Below, piece by piece: positions 16,094 through 25,223 of a DNA stretch of 64,000 bases. Source of the DNA: Bog-793 sp963761425 (GTDB lineage: Bacteria > Actinomycetota > Acidimicrobiia > Acidimicrobiales > Bog-793); assembly GCA_963761425.1 (NCBI GenBank), contig CAVXGQ010000003.1, positions 124,001-188,000 on the forward strand. The letters run 5' to 3'. The notes under the pieces are model-generated. The model worked only from the letters and a program-made list of their open reading frames with translations, had not been told where the DNA came from and ran no database searches. The first letter of the stretch is position 1. Every line of letters starts with the position of its first letter. Both the position numbers and the translations under genes were made by a program.

Positions 16094-16180
16094 AATTGCT
16101 GGTCCTTTGCGGCAACCGGGGAGCAGAGCCTCGGAACGGCTCCGCCCCCCGGCACCGAGTGTCGAACTACGAATTTTCAG

Positions 16181-17650
16181 TTACAGCTGAACGACCGTCG
16201 TCTTGGTGATCGCGGCACTGCCGCTGACGGTCACTTCTATGTACCAGGTGCTCGGGACCGTGACGTTCACGACCGTCCCCGTCCCGGCTGCTAGCGGAAC
16301 GGCAGAGGCGATGACGTCGCTCGCCGAACTGGTCGAGCCGATCGCGATGGTGTACGTGCCAGCCGTCCCGCCGGTGAGCGTGACCATGTACGAGGAGTCA
16401 GGGCCGCTGTTCTCCACGGCGGTGCCCGACGTCAGGGTCGGTGTGCTCAAGCTGTTGGTGGGATTGGCGAAACCACCGTTAAGGGTGGCGAGCCCGGTCA
16501 CGTCGAGCGTGCTGTCCAACGTCGTCGCGCCGCTCACATCGAGTGTGCCCGTGTCAGAGACGCCGACCACCGACAACGTCCCGGAATCGCTAACGCTCGT
16601 CGCAGTTACGCCTGCCAGTGTCGAGGCACCGCTAACACTGAGCGTGCCTGAGTTAGTGACGTCAACCGCCGACAGGGGTCCCGAGTCGACGACGTCCGCG
16701 AGGTCCGTTGTCCCGGTGTCGGTGATTCCAACCGCCGACAACGTTCCCGAGTCCACGACGTCCGCGAGGTCCGTTGTTCCCGTGTCGGTGATTCCAACCG
16801 CCGACAGGCTCCCGGAATCCGTAACGCCGGTCGCGCTCACACCTGCGAGCGTCGAGGCACCGGTAACGCCGAGTGTCCCGGAATCGGTGACGCCGGTCGC
16901 GCTCACACCTGCGAACGTTGAAGCACCGGTAACGCCGAGTGTCCCGGAATCGGTAATGTCAACCGCCGACAACGTGCCTGAGTCGGTGATCCCTACCGCC
17001 GACAACGGTCCCGAGTCCACGACCTCCGCGAGGTTCGTTGTTCCCGTGTCGGTGATCCCAACCGCCGACAACGTGCCGGAGTCGGTAATTCCGTCGGCCG
17101 ACAAGGTTCCTGAGTCATCGACGCTCGTCGCGCTCAGGTCAGCCAGTGCCGAGGCACCGGTGACAACGAGCGGGCCGGCGACCGTCAGTCCGGTGTTATT
17201 CGAGATCGTGCCGGTGGCTCCGGTGGCACCCGTTGCTCCAGTCGCGCCGGTGGCCCCGGCCGGTCCGGCTGCTCCGGTGGCACCCCTGGCTCCGGCTGGT
17301 CCGGCTGCTCCGGTGGCACCCCTGGCTCCGGCTGGTCCGGCTGCTCCGGTGGCACCCCTGGCTCCGGCGGGTCCGGCTGCTCCGGTTGCGCCCTTTGCTC
17401 CAGTAGCGCCGGGGGCACCCGTCGCGCCGTTCGCTCCAGCTAGTCCTCCCGGACCTGCGTATCCGCGGGGTCCTCGCGGTCCTCGTGGCCCTCTCGGGCC
17501 TCTAATCCCCGCTAGCGCTACGGCGTGACGTGGGGCCGCTGTAGACCCGGAAGCGACACTCGCCGTCACCAGCGCTCCGGTGCCGATGACGGCAGCGATA
17601 AGCACCGCCAACGCCCGGGGCCGCATCCTGAAAATCCTGGTAGTTCGCAA
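16181..17650 (-). CDS. secreted collagen-like/repeat protein
   Basis: 489 residues. A signal peptide (ALAVLIAAVIGTGALVTASV, residues 13-32) is followed by about 35 Gly-x-y triplets (residues 49-145: GPRGPRGPRGPRGYAGPGG, then repeats of GATGAAGPAGAR). Next comes a 230-residue stretch of about 14-16-residue units of the type SGTLSAVGITD / TGTTDLADVVD, with a regular VxDSGT spacing expected of a beta-solenoid. A C-terminal Ig-like domain (SSYMVTLTGGTAGTYTIAI) ends in a VVQL strand. No LPxTG or membrane anchor is seen. Collagen-like and solenoid parts suggest a trimeric, fibre-like surface protein; the role is unknown. Confidence 0.8.
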   Translation of the reverse strand: MRTTRIFRMRPRALAVLIAAVIGTGALVTASVASGSTAAPRHAVALAGIRGPRGPRGPRGPRGYAGPGGLAGANGATGAPGATGAKGATGAAGPAGARGATGAAGPAGARGATGAAGPAGARGATGAAGPAGATGATGATGATGATGTISNNTGLTVAGPLVVTGASALADLSATSVDDSGTLSADGITDSGTLSAVGITDTGTTNLAEVVDSGPLSAVGITDSGTLSAVDITDSGTLGVTGASTFAGVSATGVTDSGTLGVTGASTLAGVSATGVTDSGSLSAVGITDTGTTDLADVVDSGTLSAVGITDTGTTDLADVVDSGPLSAVDVTNSGTLSVSGASTLAGVTATSVSDSGTLSVVGVSDTGTLDVSGATTLDSTLDVTGLATLNGGFANPTNSLSTPTLTSGTAVENSGPDSSYMVTLTGGTAGTYTIAIGSTSSASDVIASAVPLAAGTGTVVNVTVPSTWYIEVTVSGSAAITKTTVVQL

Positions 17651-17821
17651 AATGATCCCTTCTTTCTGGTTGGGGTCGGAACTTCTTATACAGGATTTGC
17701 ACAGCAGATGCTACTTATCTGCTGTCGACCTTTCTAGTTCATCAGACCGACCCTTGTCGCCGTGGCAGATGTCAGGGACGCCAAGGGGGGGCCACGTGGC
17801 AGGCGTAAGGAGGGGAGCCAC

Positions 17822-18082
17822 GTGGCAGGTACGAGGAGGGGGGCGGCCCAATCCGAAGCGTTCGGGCAGCGTGTTCGAATGGCTCGACTGGACAGAGAAC
17901 TGAGCCAGGAAGACCTAGGGGAACTGGCCGGGCTTCACCGGACCTACATCGGCCACGTGGAACGCGGCGAAGTGAACCCATCCCTGCTCAACATCTTGAA
18001 GGTGGCAAGGGCATTGGACATCGACGCTTCGGTACTGGTGGTTGGACTGGCCGAGACGATCGGTGATCCACGCCTTGCGTAA
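17822..18082 (+). CDS. XRE-family transcriptional regulator
   Basis: GTG 17822 is 8 bases past AAGGAGG (17807-17813), so I use it rather than GTG 17762; the product is 86 residues. The HTH_3 domain reads FGQRVRMARLDRELSQEDLG, LAGLHRTYIGHVERGEVNPS, then LLNILKVARALDIDASVL. It is a small DNA-binding repressor with no ligand domain. Just upstream, GCCACGTGGCAGG is present twice (17791-17803 and 17818-17830); the palindromic CCACGTGG in it may be the operator. It is probably a repressor controlling its own gene or nearby element genes. Confidence 0.85.
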   Translation: MAGTRRGAAQSEAFGQRVRMARLDRELSQEDLGELAGLHRTYIGHVERGEVNPSLLNILKVARALDIDASVLVVGLAETIGDPRLA

Positions 18083-18282
18083 GGGGGTTCGATATCCGCT
18101 TCCTGTCGTCCCCCACTCATGACGCCAGGGTGAGCGATGATCTCTAAGCGAGGACCGACGCCCCAACCCCCGCCGGTGAGAGCGCAAGGAAAAGGGCCCG
18201 TGAGGTCCGAGAAGCTGCTCCCCTTCGCTGCTCGATCTACGTGTCAGACGCCGGGACGACACCCACTGAGCAACGGAGACCC

Positions 18283-18570
18283 TCAGACAACGAGAGCGGA
18301 CACGAACTGAGCGGGGTCGATCCGGGCGCAGACCTTCCTGCCGTTGATTTTGCGTACGGGTAGAGGGAAGGTCGAGTTCTCCTCCTCGACGGCCTGGTAG
18401 AGGGTCGAACGGGGCAGGCCAAGGAGGACGGTGGCGTCCGCCGGCCCTGAAGCTTGCCGTCCCAACTGCGTGCTCGGTCTTCCGCTCTTTCGGCCGCTGG
18501 CGCCCTGTTCCCTCCGCGGGGCCGGCTGAGGCCGAAGCCCCGGGCCCTCCCGTAGCCCCCTCGTCCTCAA
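18283..18570 (-). CDS. excisionase-like HTH protein, start uncertain
   Basis: The last 55 residues (ADATVLLGLPRSTLYQAVEE, then FPLPVRKINGRKVCARIDPA) form an AlpA/Xis-type winged helix. The first 40 residues from ATG 18570 are Arg/Pro-rich and unlike the family, but this ATG overlaps the stop of the BTAD gene (ATGA), which supports coupling. Either the N-terminus is disordered or a frameshift upstream has replaced the real start. The gene probably regulates the conjugative element. Confidence 0.5.
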   Translation of the reverse strand: MRTRGLREGPGLRPQPAPRREQGASGRKSGRPSTQLGRQASGPADATVLLGLPRSTLYQAVEEENSTFPLPVRKINGRKVCARIDPAQFVSALVV

Positions 18571-20162
18571 AGGGTTCCCTTGGAGGGAGCAAAGCCGCGA
18601 CGTGATGTCACGCGTGCGGCGGTGCCCGGGGGCGCCGGCGACGGGTGAACGAGCGCCTCGGCGTCGGGAACGAGCAGGCGGGCCTTTCGGATCGCCCAGC
18701 GGGTGAACTCCTCGGCCCCGAGTTCGGCCTCGAGGGCGGCGAGCTCGCGGGCGGCGCCCACGACCGCCAGCGCGATGTTCGAGAGCACCCCCTCGGTGTC
18801 AAGCCAGGAAAAGCGCGGCGAGGCGAGACCGGGAACGCCGTCGACGAGCTCCAGGGCGGCCAGGAGCGCCTGGCGCCGGCGGCCCGGATCGGAGGCCGAG
18901 GAGCGGGCGAGGTCGACGAGGGTCTGAAAGCGGATCCAGTCACAGGTCACCTGCTCCGACAGGAGGTAGAGGTGGTTGGCCGAGGCGGCGGGGACGAGAT
19001 CGGGTCCGAGGGCGCGCCGCGCCGCCCCGGCCGAGGTCCACACCGTCTTTCCCGAACGCGAGGCCTGGGAGCGCGGCGTTCCGAGCGCCGCCCGGAGGCG
19101 GGCCGGCGCCGCCCGGTAGCGGTGGAGGGCGAGGAAGGCGACGAACTCGACCGCGCCGGCGCTCGGCTCGCCGTGGAGCTCGCCGACCAGGTCGGGCTGC
19201 TCGCGAAGGATCCGCACCTCGACCGGCCCGGCCGGGACGAGCGGGAAACGGGTCGACGGTTCGACCTTCGCTCCTGCGTCGTCTGCTTCGAGGGCCAGCG
19301 CCTCGACGTCTTCCGCCCTGAGGTCTTTGGTCTCGGGCTCCGGGTGGGGAAGGGGAGCGCGCGGAGCTTCGACGGTCGGTTCGGGCGGGGGCGGCAGGGG
19401 TGACTCCGGCGAGACGGAAAGCGGGATGCCGTAGGGCTCGAGAAGGAGTTGCTCACCATCCTCGACGACGACGAGCGGCGCGCCGAACAGCGCCATCGAC
19501 GTCCCCTGTCGATCACCCGAACCGAACGAGGGGAGCTCGTCGTGGAGCTCTTCGAGCCCTTCGTCACCGAGGCGGAGCGTCACGATGCCGTCACCGCGGG
19601 CGAAGTAGCTCCCTTCTTCCTCGGTTCCGATCTCGACGAGCGGTGCGGGCTCGGCGTCAGGCGAGAGCCGAACTCCGCGGCCGAGCTCGACCAACGCCTC
19701 GAGCTCGACGGACGGGTCGAGTGACCAGACCAGGCCTCCGGCGCTGGGCCGAAACGGTGCCGGCGCGCACGGGCACGGCGCCTGGAAGAGGACCTCGACC
19801 CCTGCCGTGCCGACGAGGAGGACGGCAATCTCCGGCCGGTCGGGATCGTCACCGGTGGGCCGGAGCGCGAGCAGCACCCGGAGCGTCGCGTCGGCCCAGC
19901 GGGCCCGCCCCTCGGGATCGATTGGCCGCGCCGCTCGAGGAACGCCAGCTTGGTGTTGCGGATCGGGCTGCTCGTCGGCTGGCCGAGCTGTCCCGCTCGA
20001 GGGGGAGTGCAGTGTCGCGATGGCGCCCGCGACGGAGGCGACGATGAAGCCGATCGCGACCTCGAAGAGGGCGTGATGAGCCGCTGATCCCGGTCGCGAG
20101 CGGACGAGCGCGAATAGCCAGGGGACCAAGGCGGCATACGCCACCCGACGCATCGCCCGCAA
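18567..20162 (-). CDS. membrane protein with bacterial transcriptional activator (BTAD-like) domain
   Basis: 531 residues. One or two hydrophobic segments at residues 9-50 (AYAALVPWLFALV and ALFEVAIGFIVASVAGAIAT) precede a long Asp/Pro-rich region. Residues about 320-490 carry VEFVAFLALHRYRAAPARLR and SWLDTEGVLSNIALAVVGAA, resembling the SARP winged-helix plus BTAD tetratricopeptide domain seen in membrane-bound regulators of conjugative elements. No DNA-binding Arg cluster is obvious, so it may bind proteins. It precedes the excisionase-like gene with ATGA overlap. Confidence 0.65.
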   Translation of the reverse strand: MRAMRRVAYAALVPWLFALVRSRPGSAAHHALFEVAIGFIVASVAGAIATLHSPSSGTARPADEQPDPQHQAGVPRAARPIDPEGRARWADATLRVLLALRPTGDDPDRPEIAVLLVGTAGVEVLFQAPCPCAPAPFRPSAGGLVWSLDPSVELEALVELGRGVRLSPDAEPAPLVEIGTEEEGSYFARGDGIVTLRLGDEGLEELHDELPSFGSGDRQGTSMALFGAPLVVVEDGEQLLLEPYGIPLSVSPESPLPPPPEPTVEAPRAPLPHPEPETKDLRAEDVEALALEADDAGAKVEPSTRFPLVPAGPVEVRILREQPDLVGELHGEPSAGAVEFVAFLALHRYRAAPARLRAALGTPRSQASRSGKTVWTSAGAARRALGPDLVPAASANHLYLLSEQVTCDWIRFQTLVDLARSSASDPGRRRQALLAALELVDGVPGLASPRFSWLDTEGVLSNIALAVVGAARELAALEAELGAEEFTRWAIRKARLLVPDAEALVHPSPAPPGTAARVTSRRGFAPSKGTL

Positions 20163-20362
20163 GAAGCGCGCAAGTCGCTTGCGAGTCGAGGGACCGCGCG
20201 GGGAAGTCCTTCCGCACGAAGCGACGTTTCCTTGGAGGACTCCCGTTTGGCCTCCCGCTCGACTACCAGATCACGCCGTGAGCGGGCTCCGGCTTCCAGG
20301 TGCGGCTCGTGTGAGGGGGGCGATTCCTTGCGCGGGTGCTACGGCGCGGGGGCCGGACGGTC

Positions 20363-20995
20363 TCAGTCGTCGCTGGTGGCGCGCAGCGCGATCCCGCAGG
20401 TCGCGCAGTAGGCGAGAAGGAACGTCGCGGTCCGATCCGTTTCGTCGACGCTCACCGAGATCTCCCGGGCCCGCAGCGTCTCTTCCAGCGCGTCTCCACA
20501 GCGCGGACAACGCGGAGGGATCTCTGGCCGTCGACGTATCACTCCTGTCGGGCCCCGGTCGCCCCCGGCGACCAGACCCACGACCGTCTCGCGAACCCGC
20601 GGGAGTTCGGCCCCCAGGTTCTCAAGGACTTCGGCGGCGACGCCTTTGCCCTCACGGACGATGCCGAGCAGCAGGTGCTCGGTGCCGATGTAGTTGTGTC
20701 CGAGCTGAAGCGCCTCGCGGAGCGCCAGCTCGAGCACCTTCTTCGCCCGCGGGGTGAACGGCGGCTTGCCCGTCGCTGCCGAACCGGCCGGTCCGATGTG
20801 CTCTTCGACCTTCGCCCGGACGGCCTCGCGGGTGATCCCCAGGGACCCGAGCGCCTTCGCGCCAAGACCCTCGCCCTCTTGGATCAGACCGAGGAGGAGG
20901 TGCTCGGTCCCGATGAAGCCATGGCCGAGGAGGCGCGCCTCCTCCTCGGCGAGGACGAGCACTCGCCGCGCCCGGTCGGTGAAGCGTTCGAACAT
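20363..20995 (-). CDS. Clp N-domain (ClpC-like) protein with C-terminal zinc ribbon, no ATPase
   Basis: 210 residues. The first 145 are the double Clp-N repeat of ClpC/ClpA: MFERFTDRARRVLVLAEEEA, FIGTEHLLLGLIQEG, then FTPRAKKVLELALREALQL and YIGTEHLLLGIVREG. Instead of AAA+ domains, the protein ends in a zinc ribbon with CPRCG and CATCG. The standard ClpC has about 820 residues, so this is a stand-alone adaptor-like form. It may bind protease substrates or arginine-marked proteins, or block host ClpC. It lies just upstream of the ardC gene, divergently. Confidence 0.85.
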   Translation of the reverse strand: MFERFTDRARRVLVLAEEEARLLGHGFIGTEHLLLGLIQEGEGLGAKALGSLGITREAVRAKVEEHIGPAGSAATGKPPFTPRAKKVLELALREALQLGHNYIGTEHLLLGIVREGKGVAAEVLENLGAELPRVRETVVGLVAGGDRGPTGVIRRRPEIPPRCPRCGDALEETLRAREISVSVDETDRTATFLLAYCATCGIALRATSDD

Positions 20996-21196
20996 GACCT
21001 GAGTTTCCCACCTGCGTCAATCAGCGGACCCTCGGGAAGCAACCCTCGCCGGCCAAAGGCGATGGCGTGTCTTCACCCGGCCGCCGGGCGGCGTCAAGGG
21101 TCGCTGCGGGCCTCCGCTTCGCTCCGGTTCTCGCTCGGGCTCCTCCAGGCCGGCAAGGCGGGGCCTTGCCGGCCCAGCCGACACGAAGGAGGCGTC

Positions 21197-21859
21197 ATGA
21201 CCACATCGGACCAGCTCGCAGAGACCCACGAGAGGCTCGTCGAGGCGATCGAGTCGTTGACAAGCGGCGAGGACTGGCAGCGCATGCTCGACCTGGCGCG
21301 GCGGTTCCACGCCTACAGCTCGAACAACGTGTTCCTGATCCTTGCCCAACGTCCCGAGGCGACGCGCGTCGCCGGGTACCGGACCTGGGGGACGCTCGGC
21401 CGCCACGTGTGCAGAGGGGAGCGCGGCATCGCCATCCTGGCCCCTTGCGTCTACCGGGCCCGCCCCCTCGACGAGACCGACGAGCGGGACCACCCCGCCC
21501 TCGCCCGGGTCCTCCGGGGGTTCCGGGTGGTCCACGTCTTCGACGTCACCCAGACCGACGGAGAGCGCCTCCCCGAGGTCGCGCCGGTGCTCCTCGAGGA
21601 CGACGCGCCGGTGGCGCTCTGGCACCTGCTCGCCGGACAGCTCGAGGCGGCGGGGTTTTCGCTCATCCGCGGGGACTGCCGGCCGGCGAACGGGACGACC
21701 GACTACCTCGCCCGCACGGTCGTCGTCCGGGACGACCTCGCCCCGGCCCAGGCGACGAAGACCCTCGCCCACGAGCTCGCCCACACCCTGCTCCACGACG
21801 GGAGCGAGCACCGGGCCTGCCGCGGGGTGATCGAGACCGAGGCGGAGTCGGTCGCCTAC
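21197..21859 (+). pseudogene. ardC-like antirestriction gene, 5' part (split by insertion)
   Basis: ATG 21197 follows AAGGAGGCGTC. The 221 codons code for the ArdC N-terminal ssDNA-binding-type domain (SGEDWQRMLDLARRFHAYSS, RVAGYRTWGTLGRHV) and the metalloprotease-like helix TLAHELAHTLLHD (HELxH). At VAY (21859) the match to the second ArdC at 26.3 kb stops and foreign sequence begins. The missing C-terminus is found in frame at 27196-27369. The two parts together give 278 residues, so the gene was intact before the 5.3-kb insertion. ArdC proteins protect incoming plasmid DNA from restriction. Confidence 0.9.
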
Positions 21860-21863
21860 CCAC

Positions 21864-21874
21864 TTATCTGGACA
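21864..21874 (+). repeat. left terminal motif of the recombinase element
   Basis: TTATCTGGACA, four bases inside the left junction. It matches the right-end motif in inverted orientation at 10 of 11 bases. The surrounding ACTTATCTGGACAAGT is itself nearly palindromic (14 of 16), as in a recombinase core site. Confidence 0.65.
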
Positions 21875-21996
21875 AGTGGAGACTTCAGAAGGAGATCGAC
21901 TTGTTCGGCCCAGTTTCCAATGAGAGATCGATAGTCGTTGAGGAAGAGGTCGCTCGGGTCCCCCAGCTCGGCGGTCGAGAGTGGTCTTCTGGTGGG

Positions 21997-23169
21997 GTGG
22001 AGGCGAACGAGTTCCGGGTGAGGCGTCGTCGAGAAGGCGCCAGCGGCGCTCCTTGCGCACTCGTCGACGGCGCGGGCCATCCGGTGCCGATCATCTCGGG
22101 CTTTCTCCGATACTTGACGGCCCGGGGTTGCTCACCGAACACCGTTTCGGCCTACGCGCACGACCTGCTGCACTTTTTTCGCTTCCTCGACGTCGCCGAG
22201 CTGACCTGGCAGTCCTTCGGGCCACCGCAGACGATCGAGTTCCTCGAGTACCTGCGCGCCGTGCCGGCTCGCCGCCCGGGCCAGCGACTCGGCCTCGCTC
22301 CCGTCGCCAGGTCCGGCTCTGGCGGCGCGACCCAGTTGAGCCCGCCCACGGTCAACCGAGTGCTGGCTGCAGTCTCGTCCCTCTACGACTACCTCATCTT
22401 GAGCGGCAACCTCACCGCCGGGGACAACCCGCTGCTGAAGCGCCCGGACCCGGCCGCGGCGCGGGTGTCGGAGCGGCACCGCCCCTTCATGGGCCGTGCC
22501 AGTCGCCAGCGCCCGATGCGCCGATCGATTCGGGTCCGGGAGGTCGAGCGCCTGCCACGGCCCCTCAGCGACGAACAGGTGGCGGCGCTGCTCGGCGAGC
22601 TGCACAGCGACCGTGACCGCGCGCTCGTGCTCGTCATGCTGGAGGGCGGCCTGCGTCCTGGCGAGGCCCTCGGTCTCCAGCTCGCCGACATCTCCTACGG
22701 GAGGCGCCGGGTGGTGGTCCGCTGTCGGGACGACCACCCGAAAGGCGTCCGCTCCAAGTCCCGCACCGAGCGGGTCGTCGACCTCGGCGAAGGGGCGGCG
22801 CTCGCCGCGCTGAGCGCCTACGTGATGGGGAGCCGACCGCGCCACCTGGAGGTGCCCTGGGTCTTCCTCGTCGGCGGCCGCGGTCCCCGCCGGGCCGAGC
22901 CGCTCGGCTACCCCGCTCTCGCCAAGGCCTTCGCCCGGGCGGCGACCCGCGCCGGCATCCGCGAGCCCTGGGTGACCCCGCACGCCCTGCGCCACACCCA
23001 TGCCACGAGGATGTGGGAGGGGGGCATGCGCGAGCTCACCTTGCAGCGTCGCCTCGGCCACGCCTCGGCGGAGTCGACCCGGCTCTACACCAGGGTGGCG
23101 GACCGAATGGTCGTCGCCGAGTACAACCAGGCGCTCGGAAACCCGGCCCCGGGAGCCTCCAAGCGATGA
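21997..23169 (+). CDS. tyrosine recombinase 1 of the insertion element (TnpA-like)
   Basis: About 390 residues from GTG 21997; the start is uncertain since no good ribosome site is visible and the frame is open into ardC. A SAM-like N-terminal domain (ISGFLRYLTARGCSPNTVSA, FLEYLRAVPAR) is followed by the catalytic domain: Arg I in LEGGLRPGEALGLQL, HALRHTHATRM (HxxR), and GHASAESTRLYTRV with the nucleophilic Tyr. All catalytic residues are present. It overlaps recombinase 2 by ATGA (23166-23169), so both are coupled. Predicted to cut and join the element's ends. Confidence 0.9.
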   Translation: MEANEFRVRRRREGASGAPCALVDGAGHPVPIISGFLRYLTARGCSPNTVSAYAHDLLHFFRFLDVAELTWQSFGPPQTIEFLEYLRAVPARRPGQRLGLAPVARSGSGGATQLSPPTVNRVLAAVSSLYDYLILSGNLTAGDNPLLKRPDPAAARVSERHRPFMGRASRQRPMRRSIRVREVERLPRPLSDEQVAALLGELHSDRDRALVLVMLEGGLRPGEALGLQLADISYGRRRVVVRCRDDHPKGVRSKSRTERVVDLGEGAALAALSAYVMGSRPRHLEVPWVFLVGGRGPRRAEPLGYPALAKAFARAATRAGIREPWVTPHALRHTHATRMWEGGMRELTLQRRLGHASAESTRLYTRVADRMVVAEYNQALGNPAPGASKR

Positions 23170-25223
23170 CCGCCCTTGCCGCCCTCGCCACCGGGGTCGG
23201 GGCCGGGGCCCCGACCCCGACCCACGCGAGCGCCGAGGAGTTCGACGAGCTGGTGCGCCGGCTCTCCCCCGACCCCGACTACCGCCACCGCCGCCAGCGC
23301 CAGCGGGCCGACTTTGCCGATCGCTACCCCGACCTCGCCGACTGGTTCGCCGAGCCGCTCGGAAGACGGGTGGGGCGCCGCTTCGGGGCTCCCCCCGGGG
23401 AGCTCGTCGACCCGGTCAGTTACGAGGCCCGCACCTACCTGCTGTTCCTGGGTGTCACCGGCCGGGTGGCCTTCGACTTCGAATGGCTGCTCGCCGTTCC
23501 CTACGTCGGCATCTGGCGCTTCGCCGCCGCCCTCGACCTCGACGTGGCCCGCGTCGCCGCCGAGGAGTTGCCCGCCGTCGCCGAGAAGCTCGGCTATCGC
23601 TCGAGGACCGCCCAAAAGGCGGCGCACTGGGCACTCGCCCGGTTGTTCTTGCACAAGGCCGAGGCGAGCCTCGACGGGATCACCGTCGCCGACCTCGACG
23701 AGCTCTCCGAGGCGATCCGCGCCTTCGGGCACCGCGGAGACGTCGCCAGCTTCCACGGTCCGGGCTACGAGCGCCTTTCGGCCGACTGGCGGAGCGTGCT
23801 GCACCTCCTTCACGTCCTCCTCTACCACCGCGGCCAGGTTGCCGATCCTCCGCGACGCCGGCTGGTCGCCCCGTCTCGCCCCTCCCCGCTGCCCGAGCCG
23901 ATGGCCCAAACGGTGACCCGCTACCTCGCGGCGCGGGCGTTGCTCGACCGTCCGGCCACGCTCGACAACCTCGAGCGGGGCCTTCGCCGTTTCGCCGGCT
24001 GGCTGGCGGCGGAGGTGCCGGGGCTTTCGAGCTGGACCGAGCTCACCCGGGAGCAGGTCCTCGCCTACGCCGGGTGGCTGGGTGAGGCGCCGAACTCCCG
24101 CACCGGGGCCCCGCTGGCGGCCAACACCAAACGTGGCCTGCTCGCTCCGGTGGTGGCGTTCTTCCGAGACGCCTCGGCCTGGGGGTGGGAGGAGATGCCG
24201 TCCCGGCCGTTGCTGGCTGGCGGCGACCTGCCGAAGATCCCCCTCGCCGTTCCCCGTTACATCCCCGACGACGAGCTTTTCCGCCTGATGGTCGCGGTCC
24301 GCGAGCTCTCCTGCCCCTTCCAGCGGGCCGCCCTGTTGGTCGCCCGCTGGAGCGGGGCGCGCCGCGGCGAGATCGGCCGGTTGCACCTCGACTGCCTCGA
24401 CGCCTACCCCGACGGCACGCCGCGTCTCCGCCTTCCGGCGGGAAAGACCTACCGGGAGCGGGTCGTGCCGTTGAACCCTGAGGCGGCGGAGGCCATCCAA
24501 GCGGTCCAGGCGCTGCGCTCCGGGCGGGCCGAGCGAGGATTCGTCGACGAGCTCACCGGGACCCCGACGCGCTACCTCTTCGTCCGCCACGGGACCCGCC
24601 TCTCCATGGGCTACCTGTTCGAAGCGGCGCTCCGGACGGCTTGTGGCGCGACGGGACTCGTGACGCCGGAGGGCAAGCCGACGATCAGCGCCCACCGCTT
24701 CCGCCACACTGTCGGGACCCAGCTTGCCGAACGGGGTGCGAAATTGCACACGATCATGAGTGTCCTCGGCCACACGAGCGTGTCGATGGCCCTCGTGTAT
24801 GCGCAGATCAGCGACCGGGAGGTGCTCCGCGACTACCAGGCCGTGCTCGGTCCCGGGGCCGCGCTCGCCGGGCCGAGCGCCGAGGTGTTGCGCTCGGGGA
24901 CCCTTCCCGCCGAGGCGGTCGACTGGCTGAAGTCGAACTTCTTGAAGACCGAGCTCGAGCTCGGTCACTGCCTGCGGCTGCCGGAGGAAGGGCCCTGCGA
25001 GTGCGATCTCTACCTCAACTGCGCGAAGTTCGTGACGAGCGCCGCCTACGCGCCACGCCTGCGGCGTCGGCGCGCCCTCGAGCTTCAACTCGCCGAGGAT
25101 GCGACCGTTCGTGACTGGCAGCGAGAGGTCGAGCGCCACCGCCGGATCGCGAACCGCATCGAGTGCCTGCTCGACGAGTTGCGGGAGCCGCTCGACCAAC
25201 CCGAGGAGAAAGGTGAGAAGTGA
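23166..25223 (+). CDS. tyrosine recombinase 2 of the insertion element (TnpB-like, long form)
   Basis: 685 residues, nearly twice the usual integrase size, as in TnpB of Tn554-like elements. The N-terminal 300 residues are a family-specific extension. A core-binding domain (TLDNLERGLRRFAGWLAAEV) then leads to the catalytic domain: RWSGARRGEIGRL (Arg I, about residue 396), SAHRFRHTVGTQLAERG (HxxR, about 510) and GHTSVSMALVYAQI with Tyr (about 545). The tail has a Cys cluster (CLRLPEEGPCECDLYLNC) and a coiled coil. Its stop is next to the start of the nuclease gene. Confidence 0.9.
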   Translation: MTALAALATGVGAGAPTPTHASAEEFDELVRRLSPDPDYRHRRQRQRADFADRYPDLADWFAEPLGRRVGRRFGAPPGELVDPVSYEARTYLLFLGVTGRVAFDFEWLLAVPYVGIWRFAAALDLDVARVAAEELPAVAEKLGYRSRTAQKAAHWALARLFLHKAEASLDGITVADLDELSEAIRAFGHRGDVASFHGPGYERLSADWRSVLHLLHVLLYHRGQVADPPRRRLVAPSRPSPLPEPMAQTVTRYLAARALLDRPATLDNLERGLRRFAGWLAAEVPGLSSWTELTREQVLAYAGWLGEAPNSRTGAPLAANTKRGLLAPVVAFFRDASAWGWEEMPSRPLLAGGDLPKIPLAVPRYIPDDELFRLMVAVRELSCPFQRAALLVARWSGARRGEIGRLHLDCLDAYPDGTPRLRLPAGKTYRERVVPLNPEAAEAIQAVQALRSGRAERGFVDELTGTPTRYLFVRHGTRLSMGYLFEAALRTACGATGLVTPEGKPTISAHRFRHTVGTQLAERGAKLHTIMSVLGHTSVSMALVYAQISDREVLRDYQAVLGPGAALAGPSAEVLRSGTLPAEAVDWLKSNFLKTELELGHCLRLPEEGPCECDLYLNCAKFVTSAAYAPRLRRRRALELQLAEDATVRDWQREVERHRRIANRIECLLDELREPLDQPEEKGEK

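Noticed and set aside
16560..17420. Regular short DNA repeats suggestive of a CRISPR array
   Set aside because: Units are in frame within a coding sequence, vary between copies, and have no constant repeat with unique spacers.
16203..17528. Plus-strand frame rich in VAPVAP and VIPTADNVPES repeats
   Set aside because: It is the mirror of the collagen-like gene's repeats; only the minus strand has a signal peptide and Gly-x-y triplets.
21067..21996. In-frame extension upstream of recombinase 1
   Set aside because: It lies in ardC and its leader on the other side of the element's left end, so it cannot belong to the recombinase.
23085..25199. 700-residue open frame antisense to the recombinases
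   Set aside because: The plus-strand frame has all tyrosine-recombinase motifs; the antisense product is low complexity and has no motif.
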